64,000 nucleotides of DNA from an uncultured Bacteroidales bacterium (GCA_946185535.1 CAMHJX010000001.1:62001-126000), one strand, 5' to 3'; positions 26,931 to 36,085 are shown, counted from the stretch's first letter. Notes: a model not told the origin generated them from the sequence alone. Numbers and translations: made by a program.

Positions 26931-27830
26931 ATGAAAAAGCAGCATATCCTTCTTTCGTGCCTTTTGGTTTTCATTTGTGGCACAGCAACAGCACAATTCA
27001 ACAAGGCTCTGCCCAACATGCGAGGCAACGGACAAGTGAACGACGCCAAAGTCAACGTTGGTATACTCGGCGGAGGCAACTTCACCTATTGGCAACATTT
27101 CAACAGCTCCCAAGCTTCCGACTGGTATTTGGCTGCCTATAAACCAACACTTCGCTTTGGGTATTTTGGCGGCATCGCCGTGGAATATATGTGGAAGAGC
27201 GACCTCTCTTTGGGCCTCAATGTCATCTATGAACAACATAACGCAGGCTTGAAATATCTGAATGAGCATTTCCCAACTGCACTCAACCAGTACATCAAAA
27301 GAAACTATGACTTCACCGCCGATTACAATTCAATTGAGGCCTACATTCCTGTGACCTACTACATCTCCACTGGTTCCAAGAACCTCAAACCTTATTTCTT
27401 TGTCGCCCCACGTTTCTCTTACATTCTTGGCGGCACCATGGAGTACACACGAACTGACACAGACCAAACAGGTCAGGTCATCAACACCCAGACTTCAACC
27501 ACCGAATTCAGCGAAATCTCTTACGCTTCGTATTATGGACCAATCAACTTATTTAATAACGAATACGAGCTTAACTTAGGAATGCTCAATATTGGTCTTA
27601 TGGCTGGAGTCGGTACACAATTCAGATTCAATACGAATAACTACTATTTCCTTCTCAAGCTCGATTTGTCGGCCAATGTGAATGGTTTTCAAACCTTCAC
27701 GAAGTATGATTTGATGAACGAATTCAACCATCTGAGATACAGTGCCGATGCGCACCTCACTGCAACCTTCATGCTGCCCATCAAGAAGCGTTTGATGGGG
27801 GCTTGCATCAGGTGGGGAGAGTATGATTGA
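26931..27830 (+). CDS. Outer-membrane beta-barrel protein (unassigned)
   Basis: The 299-residue protein has a signal peptide (1-21, cleaved after ATAQ) and alternating amphipathic beta strands. Aromatic belts and Gly-rich turns are visible (VGILGGGNFTYWQHF, LRFGYFGGIAVEYMW, LKPYFFVAPRFSYILGG, NIGLMAGVGTQFRF), as in 8-10 strand outer-membrane barrels of the PorT or OmpX-like groups. It ends without a T9SS sorting domain. As the last gene of the trio with the PKD protein and the lipoprotein, it may form an outer-membrane partner. It is not an obvious PorP/SprF family member, although that class is often encoded next to T9SS cargo. Confidence 0.75.
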   Translation: MKKQHILLSCLLVFICGTATAQFNKALPNMRGNGQVNDAKVNVGILGGGNFTYWQHFNSSQASDWYLAAYKPTLRFGYFGGIAVEYMWKSDLSLGLNVIYEQHNAGLKYLNEHFPTALNQYIKRNYDFTADYNSIEAYIPVTYYISTGSKNLKPYFFVAPRFSYILGGTMEYTRTDTDQTGQVINTQTSTTEFSEISYASYYGPINLFNNEYELNLGMLNIGLMAGVGTQFRFNTNNYYFLLKLDLSANVNGFQTFTKYDLMNEFNHLRYSADAHLTATFMLPIKKRLMGACIRWGEYD

Positions 27831-27865
27831 GTTTAGAGTTTAGTGTTTAGTGTTTAGAGTTTAGA
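27831..27865. repeat. Tandem heptamer repeat (GTTTAGA/T x5)
   Basis: Five consecutive 7-base units, GTTTAGA or GTTTAGT, begin on the base after the stop of the beta-barrel gene. The unit is perfect apart from its last base. It is a short simple-sequence tract that could vary in copy number by slippage. It does not overlap a gene. Confidence 0.85.
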
Positions 27866-27934
27866 GATTGTGGTAATATGATTAAAGAATAAGGATATAG
27901 TAAAATGGAATAACACAAAAAAAATCATATCACC

Positions 27935-30736
27935 ATGAAACTGCTCCGAATACTATTGACATCACTCTTTGCCTGTCTTTTTGCCTTGCCCACGGCATTT
28001 TCGCAGGACGTCACCACCCAAGGCACTGAGTTTTGGGTTTCCTTCATTGGAAACGGTTTCAAAACCAGGTTTGACCCATTGACAGGACTTCCAGATTTTA
28101 CTTGGCTTAGAATACAGTTGATTGTCAGTGCCAAACGAGATTGCAACTGTACCGTCACGAATCCCAATACCAATTATCAGCAGACCTTCCATGTGAATGC
28201 CAACAGCACCTATCTGTTTGACGACATCCCTTGGGACGAGGCCTATATGGAACTGGAAGAGCATGGGCAAATCCTGAACAAAGGGCTACGCATCACCGCA
28301 GACGATACAATTTCCGTGTATTGTGCCAACATAGCCGAAGTTTCATTCGACGCTTCCTACATCCTACCGACACCAGCTTTGGGCAACGACTATATCATAC
28401 AAACCTACGACCAATCTTCAACCAGCAACGCTTTTTATGGCAATTTTTACACTTCCGCCTTTCTCATTGTTGCCACCGAAGATGGTGAGACCACGGTTGA
28501 CATCACTCCTACCGTAAACACTTTGGACGGTCATACCGCCAACAATGAATACAGCATCACTTTGCGAAAAGGGGAAACCTATCAAGTGCGTTCCCACAAC
28601 AACTATTCAGGAAGCCGCGACCTCAGTGGAACCCGAGTGACCGCTCACGACTGCAAGAAGATTGCCGTGTTCAACGGGAACAACCTCACTATGGTACCCA
28701 ATGGAGGCAACGACTCCGACTGTATTTTTGAACAAGCCATGCCCTTGACGGCTTGGGGGAAAAAATTCGTCGTCACCGCCTCGCTCGGACGCCAACTCAA
28801 CGACATCGTAAAAATCACCTCGGCTCATGACAACAATGAAATCCTCAGAAACGGTGAGGTTTTGGCTTCCTTAAATGCCGGTGAGTCCACGACTTTTGAA
28901 CTAAGGCAGTCGAATAAATCTTGTTTCATTGAAGCCTCACAAAGTTGTGCGGTGTATTTGTACAACCATTCAAAAGATGATGACAGCTGGTACGATGAAG
29001 GCACTGGAGCTCCCAGCATGGTGTGGATTGCTCCCATTGAGCAACGCATTAATGAAATCACATTCTCAACATTCAATTATGAGAGCGAACACGACACCCA
29101 CATAGACGACCATTATGTGAACATCATCGTTAACACAGACGACATTCAAAATGTCTATCTCGACAACGAGCTTTTGCCTTCATCAGAATTTGAGCCTGTG
29201 AATGGCACCACGGAATATCGCTTTATCAGAAAACAGATAGATCACGGTGCTCACCACTTGTCATGCACCAATGGCTTTAACGCCCATGTATATGGTTTCG
29301 GCCATGCCAAAGGCTACGCCTATCTCGTAGGATCCAAAGCCACCGACCTTTCCACAACGATTCTCATTAATGATGAAACTGTCCAGCAACTTGACACAAT
29401 AAGCAGCTGTTCATTGGAATCCATCACCTTTGATGCAGAAATCAACTACCAAAACTTCGAGGTAGAATGGGATTTCGGCGATGGAACACCTCATAGCCAT
29501 GACATTAATACCACTCACACATACAACAACTACGGAGTATACGAGGTCAACCTCACTGTTACTTCCGAAGAGAGTCCTTGCCAGGAATCGTCCTCAACCA
29601 CCCAAACCGTTTACATCGAACTATACCACACGTCCGACACCACCATTTATGCCAGCACATGCTACAATGGACCAAGCACCTATACCGAGAATGGCTTCAA
29701 CATCCCTTACGACGAGCCAGGCTCCTACGAAGGTTCCAAGTCTATTCTCTCATCACATGGCTGCGACAGTATCGTGCATCTCTTTCTCGAAGTAGGCGAA
29801 GTGTTTCATGCCGAACCCGATACCGTTAGGATTTGCTATGACAATAATCATCCCAAAGAATACACATGGGATAAGGACGGTGAGACCTACTATAATGATA
29901 CCCAAATTACCAAGACCCTACCCTACGGCGACTGCCAAGGCATCTTCACCCTCGACCTCAGTTTCATCAACAATGATATAAAAGACGAATACGTTCCAAG
30001 CAATGAGAACGAAACCGTTTGCAACGAGTACTACTGGCCAATCAATGATTCAATCTATACTAAGTCAGGTGTTAAATACTATGAAGAGGATCTTTCTCCT
30101 TTCGAATGCAAGCGATTGCATCAGCTTCATCTGGTTCTTTCCTTCACGCCTGACCCTTACATCGATAGTCCCAATCCCAATCCGCACTGGCCTATTACTG
30201 CAACCGAATTCAACGTAAACCGCTATACTTACTTTGTGAGAGACAGCATCTCCGATATCAACAAATGGGACATCAACCAATGCAAATGGGAAATCTCAAT
30301 GGACAGCTGGCGTGTGGTACCCGATGAAGACAACCCGCTCCAATGCTATGTTTATGCCATGGACTGGACCGCCGATTCCATCTGCCTCAGTTTCAAGGCT
30401 GTCAATGCCTGTTCTGGTGAAGAGGGTGTGATTGCAGAATATTGGCTCCATCCATCGTTCTACGACATAAATGACAATGTGACAGCTTCGGCTGACTTCA
30501 GCGTTATCCCCAATCCCAACCATGGCGAGATGGAACTTCACTTTGAGTATCTGACCGGTATGTTGAACATCAAAGTATATGATATGAAGGGTACGCTCAT
30601 AGATGTCATCGAGGAATACAACGACTTGGATTCCAAAACTTTGCATTACACATTGGAGCACACCTCATCAGGCTTCTATTTCTTCGTTACCACCGCCAAA
30701 GAAGGCACCATCGCAAAGAAAGTCATCATTGAATAA
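27935..30736 (+). CDS. IgGFc-binding-domain surface protein with PKD and T9SS sorting domain
   Basis: The 933-residue protein has a signal peptide (1-24) and then a region starting DVTTQGTEFWVSFIGN that resembles the IgGFc-binding N-terminal domain found in many Bacteroidota surface proteins (to about 460). A PKD domain follows (VEWDFGDGTPHS near 508), then repeats with the SHGCDSIVHL motif near 605. The PHWPITATEFNVNRYTY module shared with the two PKD paralogs lies near 750, and a T9SS type A sorting domain (SVIPNPNHGEMELHFE) ends it. The name of the first domain reflects homology to mucin-like proteins and does not prove antibody binding. A surface adhesin role is most likely. It is preceded by a 104-base gap with a heptamer repeat. 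Confidence 0.82.
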   Translation: MKLLRILLTSLFACLFALPTAFSQDVTTQGTEFWVSFIGNGFKTRFDPLTGLPDFTWLRIQLIVSAKRDCNCTVTNPNTNYQQTFHVNANSTYLFDDIPWDEAYMELEEHGQILNKGLRITADDTISVYCANIAEVSFDASYILPTPALGNDYIIQTYDQSSTSNAFYGNFYTSAFLIVATEDGETTVDITPTVNTLDGHTANNEYSITLRKGETYQVRSHNNYSGSRDLSGTRVTAHDCKKIAVFNGNNLTMVPNGGNDSDCIFEQAMPLTAWGKKFVVTASLGRQLNDIVKITSAHDNNEILRNGEVLASLNAGESTTFELRQSNKSCFIEASQSCAVYLYNHSKDDDSWYDEGTGAPSMVWIAPIEQRINEITFSTFNYESEHDTHIDDHYVNIIVNTDDIQNVYLDNELLPSSEFEPVNGTTEYRFIRKQIDHGAHHLSCTNGFNAHVYGFGHAKGYAYLVGSKATDLSTTILINDETVQQLDTISSCSLESITFDAEINYQNFEVEWDFGDGTPHSHDINTTHTYNNYGVYEVNLTVTSEESPCQESSSTTQTVYIELYHTSDTTIYASTCYNGPSTYTENGFNIPYDEPGSYEGSKSILSSHGCDSIVHLFLEVGEVFHAEPDTVRICYDNNHPKEYTWDKDGETYYNDTQITKTLPYGDCQGIFTLDLSFINNDIKDEYVPSNENETVCNEYYWPINDSIYTKSGVKYYEEDLSPFECKRLHQLHLVLSFTPDPYIDSPNPNPHWPITATEFNVNRYTYFVRDSISDINKWDINQCKWEISMDSWRVVPDEDNPLQCYVYAMDWTADSICLSFKAVNACSGEEGVIAEYWLHPSFYDINDNVTASADFSVIPNPNHGEMELHFEYLTGMLNIKVYDMKGTLIDVIEEYNDLDSKTLHYTLEHTSSGFYFFVTTAKEGTIAKKVIIE

Positions 30737-30762
30737 TAACTTACTCACCACACTATAGCAGA

Positions 30763-30789
30763 AAACGGCTGGCACTAAGTCAGCCGTTT
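30763..30789. terminator. Bidirectional terminator between convergent genes
   Basis: A perfect 9-base stem (AAACGGCTG with CAGCCGTTT) with a 9-base loop lies in the 98-base gap between the IgGFc-domain gene and the convergent GIN-domain gene. A and T runs on both sides would let it work in both directions. Confidence 0.7.
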
Positions 30790-30834
30790 CTGATTACAAG
30801 GATATGAAAAAGTGATTTACTTCAATTTTCTGCT

Positions 30835-31659
30835 TCAACGAACAGGTGATTCCAAAGCCTTAACCCTGCCCCCTACCTTGTCGCCTTCCAACACGGGATT
30901 GCCGTAGTAAGCAATATCACCAGAACCAATGATACTATATGTCAGCTTGTTACTGACATTGGCAGTGATGTCACCCGAACCAGCAATGTCGGCTTCCATA
31001 ACATCTATCGTGCAAGCCAAGTCACAGTCGCCAGAGCCTGCAATACTAATTTCAGCAATGTTTACCATACCACTGTCAATCTTCGCATTGCCCGAACCAG
31101 CCACATCCACTTCTAATTTGTCGCAAGCTAGGTCAGGCATGCTGATATCACCCGATCCAGCAATCTGCAACTCCAAATGTGAAACGTTCACGGCTTCCTT
31201 GAAGACGATGTTACCCGAACCTGCCACAAAGAATTCCATCTTGTCGCCATTCAACGGACTCATCATATAGATATTGCCACTTCCAGCAAGGCCAGCCTCA
31301 TTCAAACTTGGGGCGGTAATGTCAATGACAAATTCCGTCGGACGAAGATTGACGTTTTTATGCTTCTGTTGTCGCTCCAAAATCAGTTCTTTCTCTTTCA
31401 CCTTAATGTCAAGGTATTCCAACAGGTTCTCATCCACACGAAAAGTGCAGGAATAATCATCTGAAACAGTGAAATTGACCGTTGCAGGAAGAAGCAGTGA
31501 AAAGTCTTCAAAAGCGTTCACATCACAATTGTGGGTGACGATGTTGCCATTGCCTTTAATAGTTTCTCCGCCCAGCGACTCACCGCTAATGGCTATGCTA
31601 CACGATTGGACAACCATAGTGACGATAGAAGCTGCGATAATCAAAAAATGTCTTTTCAT
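30835..31659 (-). CDS. Head GIN domain (DUF2807) lipoprotein
   Basis: The 274-residue protein begins with a lipoprotein signal (MVVQSC, Cys-20 likely lipidated). The rest is a right-handed parallel beta-structure of the putative autotransporter-adhesin head GIN family, shown by the recurring GSGNI/GSGDI motif at least seven times between about residues 130 and 255 (for example IAGSGDISMPDL, VAGSGNAKI, IAGSGDCDL). Such proteins are common in Bacteroidota and have no established function; they are thought to sit at the cell surface. It stands alone, convergent with the IgGFc-domain gene and with a 76-base gap to the ABC permease gene downstream of its start. Confidence 0.87.
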   Translation of the reverse strand: MKRHFLIIAASIVTMVVQSCSIAISGESLGGETIKGNGNIVTHNCDVNAFEDFSLLLPATVNFTVSDDYSCTFRVDENLLEYLDIKVKEKELILERQQKHKNVNLRPTEFVIDITAPSLNEAGLAGSGNIYMMSPLNGDKMEFFVAGSGNIVFKEAVNVSHLELQIAGSGDISMPDLACDKLEVDVAGSGNAKIDSGMVNIAEISIAGSGDCDLACTIDVMEADIAGSGDITANVSNKLTYSIIGSGDIAYYGNPVLEGDKVGGRVKALESPVR

Positions 31660-31735
31660 AGTGCTGAAGTTTTAGTTGATTTTCTGTAAGACGGAGTTAC
31701 GCCGAAAAAGTTACAGTATAGTGGAAGTTTTTCAT

Positions 31736-32920
31736 TTATTTTGAAAACATCACCTTCTCGCTGTTGAACATCTTTGTGAGTACCCAGATACCCAACCCCG
31801 TATAGAGCGCGTTGGCGGCAATCGTGATAATGATGGGCATCAGTTGGGCTTCATGGGCAAAGACTTGCGACATAGCCAGCACACTGTTGTAAATCGGGAT
31901 CAAGTAATAAGCGATACTGTCCACTTTTGTGCCCGACATCATCGGAATCATGCCCACCAACATCACCACCAGCATCAAAGGAGCCATCACAGCCGAAGCT
32001 GCCTTTACAGACTTGGCCTTGGCAGAGATAATGGAGGTGACCGAGACAAGGATAAGTACCGTGCTGAAAATCAACAACAAGAGTGTCACATAATCCGACA
32101 CTTGATAGATGTTGGCATCCAAACCCATCTCATCGGCGTGAATCAATTTGGGCAACGAAAGCATCATGCCCAGGAAGCTCGACAAGCCGCTCAACATGGC
32201 GAAGAACGAGAGGCTCAACACCTTTCCCAAAGCCAGCTCACGACGCTTCAACGGTGTCACCAGCAAGGTGGCGATGGTGCCGCGCTCCTTTTCGCCCGCA
32301 ATAGAAGGAGGGGCTATCGACATGCAGCCCGAGAAGGCCATCAACAAGAGCAGCATGGGAATCAGTTCACTGAAGAAATTGCCCACCACATCCTCATTCG
32401 AGGCAAGGTCATATACCGCCGAGCCATCCACCGTGTTGTTGATGTCAAAACGGTTGCAGATGGTGCTTTCGTAAGCATCCAATGCTGCACTCACCATTGA
32501 ATAGGCCTGCTGCGACGGCTCTGAGGCAGAGTTGTAGAGCAACTGCACATTGGGTGCCATTTGATGGCCACTGATTGGGTCGTATTGTGCAGTCAAGGAA
32601 TCAAAGTCTTTCGGAAAAACCAGAAGGATGTATTTGCTATCTTTCAGGACAAGCTCATTACGGAGCTTCTCTACATCGAAATTCTCCGTCACCATCTCCA
32701 GTGGCAGGGCTTCCAATACGGGATGCACGCTTTCAGGCAGGTTCTCAACATACATGATGGCAGGCTCCTCATCCTTAGGTTGCATGAAGTTGTTGCCCAT
32801 GAAGGAATAGATGAGATAAATCAGCAGACCCGGCATGATGACTGTGGTCATCAGCATGGTACGGTCGCCAAAGAAGCGGGCGCATTCCTTCTTGATAATG
32901 GTCCAAGTGTTGTTTTTCAT
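31736..32920 (-). CDS. ABC transporter permease (NatB-like, ABC-2 type)
   Basis: Translation from the ATG at 32920 gives 394 residues and a 1-base TGATG overlap with the ATPase stop; a GTG one codon earlier is also possible. The protein has one N-terminal membrane helix, a large extracytoplasmic domain (about 45-195), and a cluster of five or six helices at the C-terminal half. The segment IAPPSIAGEKERGTIATLL near 215 is the conserved ABC-2 export motif. It pairs with the ATPase at 32920-33696 as a NatAB-like exporter. The substrate is unknown; relatives export sodium or small molecules. The overlap indicates translational coupling. Confidence 0.88.
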   Translation of the reverse strand: MKNNTWTIIKKECARFFGDRTMLMTTVIMPGLLIYLIYSFMGNNFMQPKDEEPAIMYVENLPESVHPVLEALPLEMVTENFDVEKLRNELVLKDSKYILLVFPKDFDSLTAQYDPISGHQMAPNVQLLYNSASEPSQQAYSMVSAALDAYESTICNRFDINNTVDGSAVYDLASNEDVVGNFFSELIPMLLLLMAFSGCMSIAPPSIAGEKERGTIATLLVTPLKRRELALGKVLSLSFFAMLSGLSSFLGMMLSLPKLIHADEMGLDANIYQVSDYVTLLLLIFSTVLILVSVTSIISAKAKSVKAASAVMAPLMLVVMLVGMIPMMSGTKVDSIAYYLIPIYNSVLAMSQVFAHEAQLMPIIITIAANALYTGLGIWVLTKMFNSEKVMFSK

Positions 32921-33696
32921 CACTCCATCCCTCCTTTCTTTTCCTTATAGATGTCGAAGAAACGGTCTTCGAGCGTCTGGCCGGCACAGATGCCTTCCAA
33001 GGTGTCGCAATGCGTCAGTTGTCCATCAATGATGATGCCCACACGGTCGCAGAGTTTCTCTACGAGACTGAAAATGTGGGTGGAAAGGATAATCGTCTTG
33101 CCTTGTTCGCGCAACTCCTGAAGATAGTCTGTCACTGTTCGGGCAGTGAGCACATCCAAGCCGTTGGTCGGTTCATCGAAGATGACAAACTCAGGGTCGT
33201 GCACCAACGAAACCACAAGCGAAGTCTTTTGTTTCATGCCCGTCGACAAGTCAGCCACCTTGACTTCAGCGAAACGGTCGATGCCGAAACGCTTGAACAA
33301 TTTGGTTTTGCGTTCCGCAATCACTTCAGGTGTAATGCCATAGAGTTGAGAGAAGAAGTCGAACAGGTAATTGGGTGTAAAGAAGTCTTCCAACTTCAGT
33401 TCGGAGGTCAGGAAACCAATCTTGGCCCTCACCTGCTCAGGCTGGCTCACAATGGAGTAACCGTCAATGAAAGCATCACCCTTGTCGGGAACAATGAGGG
33501 TGGCAAGCATACGCAAAGTGGTGGTCTTGCCCGCACCATTGGGGCCCAACAGGCCGAAGATCTCGCCCTTGTTGGCGGTAAACGAAAGGTTGTCGACTGC
33601 GACAATCTCCTTTCGTTCCGTCCTTTCTATTTTCTGTTGTTTGCGCGAGAGCTGAAAGGTTTTGCTGAGGCCCTCAACGCGAAGAATTTCGTTCAT
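32920..33696 (-). CDS. ABC transporter ATP-binding protein (NatA-like)
   Basis: The 258-residue ATPase has all core ABC motifs: Walker [10 protein letters not shown] near residue 52, the Q-loop in [13 protein letters not shown] near 95, the ABC signature LSTGMKQK near 150, Walker [14 protein letters not shown] near 172, and the H-loop STHIF near 207. It is the cytoplasmic ATPase for the permease whose start it overlaps by one base. The small membrane protein gene ends 33 bases upstream of its ATG and may share the transcript. Confidence 0.92.
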   Translation of the reverse strand: MNEILRVEGLSKTFQLSRKQQKIERTERKEIVAVDNLSFTANKGEIFGLLGPNGAGKTTTLRMLATLIVPDKGDAFIDGYSIVSQPEQVRAKIGFLTSELKLEDFFTPNYLFDFFSQLYGITPEVIAERKTKLFKRFGIDRFAEVKVADLSTGMKQKTSLVVSLVHDPEFVIFDEPTNGLDVLTARTVTDYLQELREQGKTIILSTHIFSLVEKLCDRVGIIIDGQLTHCDTLEGICAGQTLEDRFFDIYKEKKGGME

Positions 33697-33729
33697 GATA
33701 AGATAGTATTAAGACTATTGAAGGTGTTT

Positions 33730-33915
33730 TTACTTTCCCTCATCCTTTTTCTTCCTGATAACAAAGCCAATGATGAGGCCAATAATGCATCCTATTCCGG
33801 TGCACAAGACACTTATGGCAACATTTTTGCTCAGGGTCAGTGCCACTATGATGACCGTTATGGCCACACATACAGTGAGCAGGATAATGTAATGATAGGG
33901 TTTTAGTTTCTTCAT
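33730..33915 (-). CDS. Small two-helix membrane protein
   Basis: The 61-residue product has two hydrophobic helices (about 9-28 and 33-52) separated by a short loop, a basic N-terminus (MKKLKPYH) and a charged tail (RKKKDEGK), the pattern of a real small inner-membrane protein. It lies 33 bases upstream of the ABC ATPase on the same strand. I do not recognise a family. The length and clean topology argue against a chance reading frame, but no homolog can be named. Confidence 0.6.
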   Translation of the reverse strand: MKKLKPYHYIILLTVCVAITVIIVALTLSKNVAISVLCTGIGCIIGLIIGFVIRKKKDEGK

Positions 33916-33985
33916 GGCGATTGATTATTTGTTGTGGTTCTATCAAGGTTGTTGAGTTTCCCGCTGCGCGCCAGACTGCCACTTT

Positions 33986-34083
33986 GCGTCACTGCGAGGA
34001 ACGAAGCAGTCCAGAAAACCAGCTCCCTGGATTAACTCCGTTGAATCTGCGATTTGCTTCATCGTTCCTCCTCGCAATGACGC
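33986..34083. repeat. 98-base inverted-repeat element (GCGTCA-type)
   Basis: The ends are imperfect inverted repeats: GCGTCACTGCGAGGAACGAA at the left, and the complement of GCGTCATTGCGAGG at the right with a 3-base insertion. The core holds CCAG/CTGG pairing. It lies in the 206-base gap between the GntR regulator stop and the small membrane gene. The ends resemble the TGCGAGGAACGAAGCA dispersed repeat known from many bacterial genomes. No coding capacity is seen. Confidence 0.7.
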
Positions 34084-34121
34084 GAAACGCGTATTAGAGC
34101 AAAGCCCAGACTTGGAATCCT

Positions 34122-34460
34122 CTAAAACTTAATCTCCTCTATCCCTATGCCCAAAAGTTTCATCTTCTTGACCACCTCGGGCAGTTCCTTCTCGAGGAAC
34201 TCCTCACGCATTTGCTTGAGGACGATATCCTTGGCCTCGGCGGAGATGAAATAGCCGATGCCGCGTTTGTTGTAGATAATGCCCGCATTTGTCATGGTCT
34301 CGTAGGAACGCATGATGGTGTTGGGGTTCACGCCGAGTTGGATGCCGTAGTCGCGCACCGAGAGAATGCGGTCGTCGGCCTTCAGCTCGCCGCGCAGGAT
34401 CTGCTCATAGAGTTGGGAGCAAATCTGCAAGTATATGGGTTTATGTGCGTTAAATTCCAT
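34122..34460 (-). CDS. GntR family regulator (YtrA-like)
   Basis: The 112-residue protein starts with a GntR winged-helix domain (PIYLQICSQLYEQILRGEL, then SVRDYGIQLGVNPNTIMRSY and IIYNKRGIGYFIS). It has only a short C-terminal part (KQMREEFLEKELPEVVKKMKLLG), as in the YtrA subfamily. YtrA-type regulators are usually encoded with an ABC transporter they repress. Here the regulator is the last gene of the four-gene unit that begins with the ATPase at 36910, 3 bases after the second membrane protein. The effector is unknown. Position at the operon end would give autoregulation through the promoter at 36954-36983. Confidence 0.9.
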   Translation of the reverse strand: MEFNAHKPIYLQICSQLYEQILRGELKADDRILSVRDYGIQLGVNPNTIMRSYETMTNAGIIYNKRGIGYFISAEAKDIVLKQMREEFLEKELPEVVKKMKLLGIGIEEIKF

Positions 34461-34463
34461 GGT

Positions 34464-35312
34464 TTAGTATTTTTGGGTTTTAAGTTTGAAGAATATACCG
34501 ATATATAGTGCTATGGTCAGCACACAATTGATGGCAAAGCTCACCCACATCATGCTGCCAATCATGTCAGCGATGCTCTCAAGATTCGCATCTGAAATGA
34601 AATTGAAGATGTTGGAGGAAAACATTACCACCTGCATGATGGTAGACATAATGTAGGAAACACCCATCATGATGCCGAAGGTGGCACCTGTCTTATGGTG
34701 TTTGAACAACAGATTGCCCATCATGAAGAAACCTATGGTGAACAGGAAGCCCACAAGGTAATTCCAGACCTCTATAGTGCCAACCTTATTCATCATATTA
34801 AGTCCAAAATAATAGTCTTCTGTCAAGTTAGAAGGGTCCAAAACACCTGAAGGATCGGCAAGTTGTTTAAAGAAATCCGACATTGTGTTCATCATGCCAA
34901 AGCTTTTGATATAGCTATCGAATCCTCCTACAGGAAGCAAAGTCAGCAGTGAGTCGATGCCATACGACACTAGTATCACAACGACGGGAGTCATGACACA
35001 GTAAAGCACATAACTCAGGTATTTCTCCCAATTGGAGACGGGCAACATAGCGTAACGTACGCCTTCACGCGGTAGGTTGATATCACCAAAGGCCTTGGCC
35101 GGCACGAGGATGCACGACAAGAAAACAGCCACATAGATGACCATCCAGCGGACAAACGTCGGCATGGCGAAGCCAAACACAGCCGTCAACAGCCAAGTGG
35201 CTACATTGAGGCTGCACAAGATGGCCAAGGTGATGCCGAAATTACGGAGATACTTCTTGCCGTCCATGGCAAGTAGTTTTCCAAACCGATTGAAATTGAA
35301 TGTATTATTCAT
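34464..35312 (-). CDS. ABC-2-like membrane protein, second tandem copy
   Basis: The 282-residue protein has six predicted membrane helices. Its first 30 residues (starting MNNTFNFNRFGKLLAMDGKK) and its last five (KTQKY) are nearly the same as those of the neighbouring protein at 35315-36070, with only 2 bases between the genes. The two are therefore tandem paralogs and may form a heterodimeric membrane part for the ATPase at 36086-36910. The motif INLPREGVRYAMLPVSNWEKY near residue 77 is also shared (VNLPREGVGFAMMPATNLEKF). The substrate is unknown; antibiotic or peptide export or sensing is typical of YtrA-linked transporters. Confidence 0.8.
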   Translation of the reverse strand: MNNTFNFNRFGKLLAMDGKKYLRNFGITLAILCSLNVATWLLTAVFGFAMPTFVRWMVIYVAVFLSCILVPAKAFGDINLPREGVRYAMLPVSNWEKYLSYVLYCVMTPVVVILVSYGIDSLLTLLPVGGFDSYIKSFGMMNTMSDFFKQLADPSGVLDPSNLTEDYYFGLNMMNKVGTIEVWNYLVGFLFTIGFFMMGNLLFKHHKTGATFGIMMGVSYIMSTIMQVVMFSSNIFNFISDANLESIADMIGSMMWVSFAINCVLTIALYIGIFFKLKTQKY

Positions 35313-35314
35313 GG

Positions 35315-36070
35315 TTAGTATTTTTGCGTTTTGATCTTACGATAGGTTAGCACATAGAACACGATGGCGATGACCAACTGGAAGGCACTGTAGATCCAAG
35401 GGAGAAAACGCTCTTCCAGCCGGGAACTGGTTTCAGTGACCCACATGCCGAAGTCATCCCACAAATGGAACAGTTGCATCAACAGGGTAAACGAAAAGAC
35501 AATCAGCAGGCCCCAAGCAAAGGTCTTGCCTGCCTTGCGGCGTTTGAAGACCATGTTGCCGAACATGAAGATGGACGACTCGGCCCATGCGGCAGTAACC
35601 AGCGAGACAGCCAACATCATAAAGTCGCCGAAGCTGATATTCCTCAAGAAATCTTCATGCATGGCGAACTCCTTAAAACCACCGAAAGGCAAAAGAGTCA
35701 TGAGGCAGTCCACCAGCCAGCTGCCCACCAGAGTCACTGCGGGGGTGACAAGTGAGCAATAGAGGAACATGCTGAAGAACTTCTCCAAATTGGTGGCGGG
35801 CATCATGGCGAAGCCCACACCCTCTCGTGGCAAGTTGACCTTGCCATAGATACGCGACGGTGCCGACATGACGGTGATGGCAATAAGGCCGAAGATGATG
35901 ACCTCGCGGAACTCTACGCGCAATTCAAAGTCGAAGACCAGACTCGTCACCCAAAACATGACGGGCATACTGATCCACACCAGCAGCGTGATGCCGAAGT
36001 TGCGGAGGAAGCGCTTCCAGTCATAGGCCAGCACCTTATTGAAACGGTTGAAATTGAATGTGTTATTCAT
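35315..36070 (-). CDS. ABC-2-like membrane protein, first tandem copy
   Basis: The 251-residue protein has six membrane helices and begins MNNTFNFNRFNKVLAYDWKR, matching the next gene. It contains the shared VNLPREGVGFAMMPATNLEK motif near residue 77 and ends KIKTQKY. It lies 15 bases after the ATPase stop. It is about 30 residues shorter than its paralog, the missing part being in the extracytoplasmic middle region. It probably pairs with the paralog as the membrane half of the exporter. Confidence 0.8.
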   Translation of the reverse strand: MNNTFNFNRFNKVLAYDWKRFLRNFGITLLVWISMPVMFWVTSLVFDFELRVEFREVIIFGLIAITVMSAPSRIYGKVNLPREGVGFAMMPATNLEKFFSMFLYCSLVTPAVTLVGSWLVDCLMTLLPFGGFKEFAMHEDFLRNISFGDFMMLAVSLVTAAWAESSIFMFGNMVFKRRKAGKTFAWGLLIVFSFTLLMQLFHLWDDFGMWVTETSSRLEERFLPWIYSAFQLVIAIVFYVLTYRKIKTQKY

Positions 36071-36085
36071 AAGGCACGCCCTTTC

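Noticed and set aside
26931..27830. PorP/SprF assignment of the beta-barrel gene
   Set aside because: Position next to T9SS cargo fits, but I cannot see the family's characteristic motifs and the neighbouring cargo carries a type A sorting domain.
27831..27865. CRISPR leader or array
   Set aside because: Units are 7 bases with no spacers and no cas genes are near.
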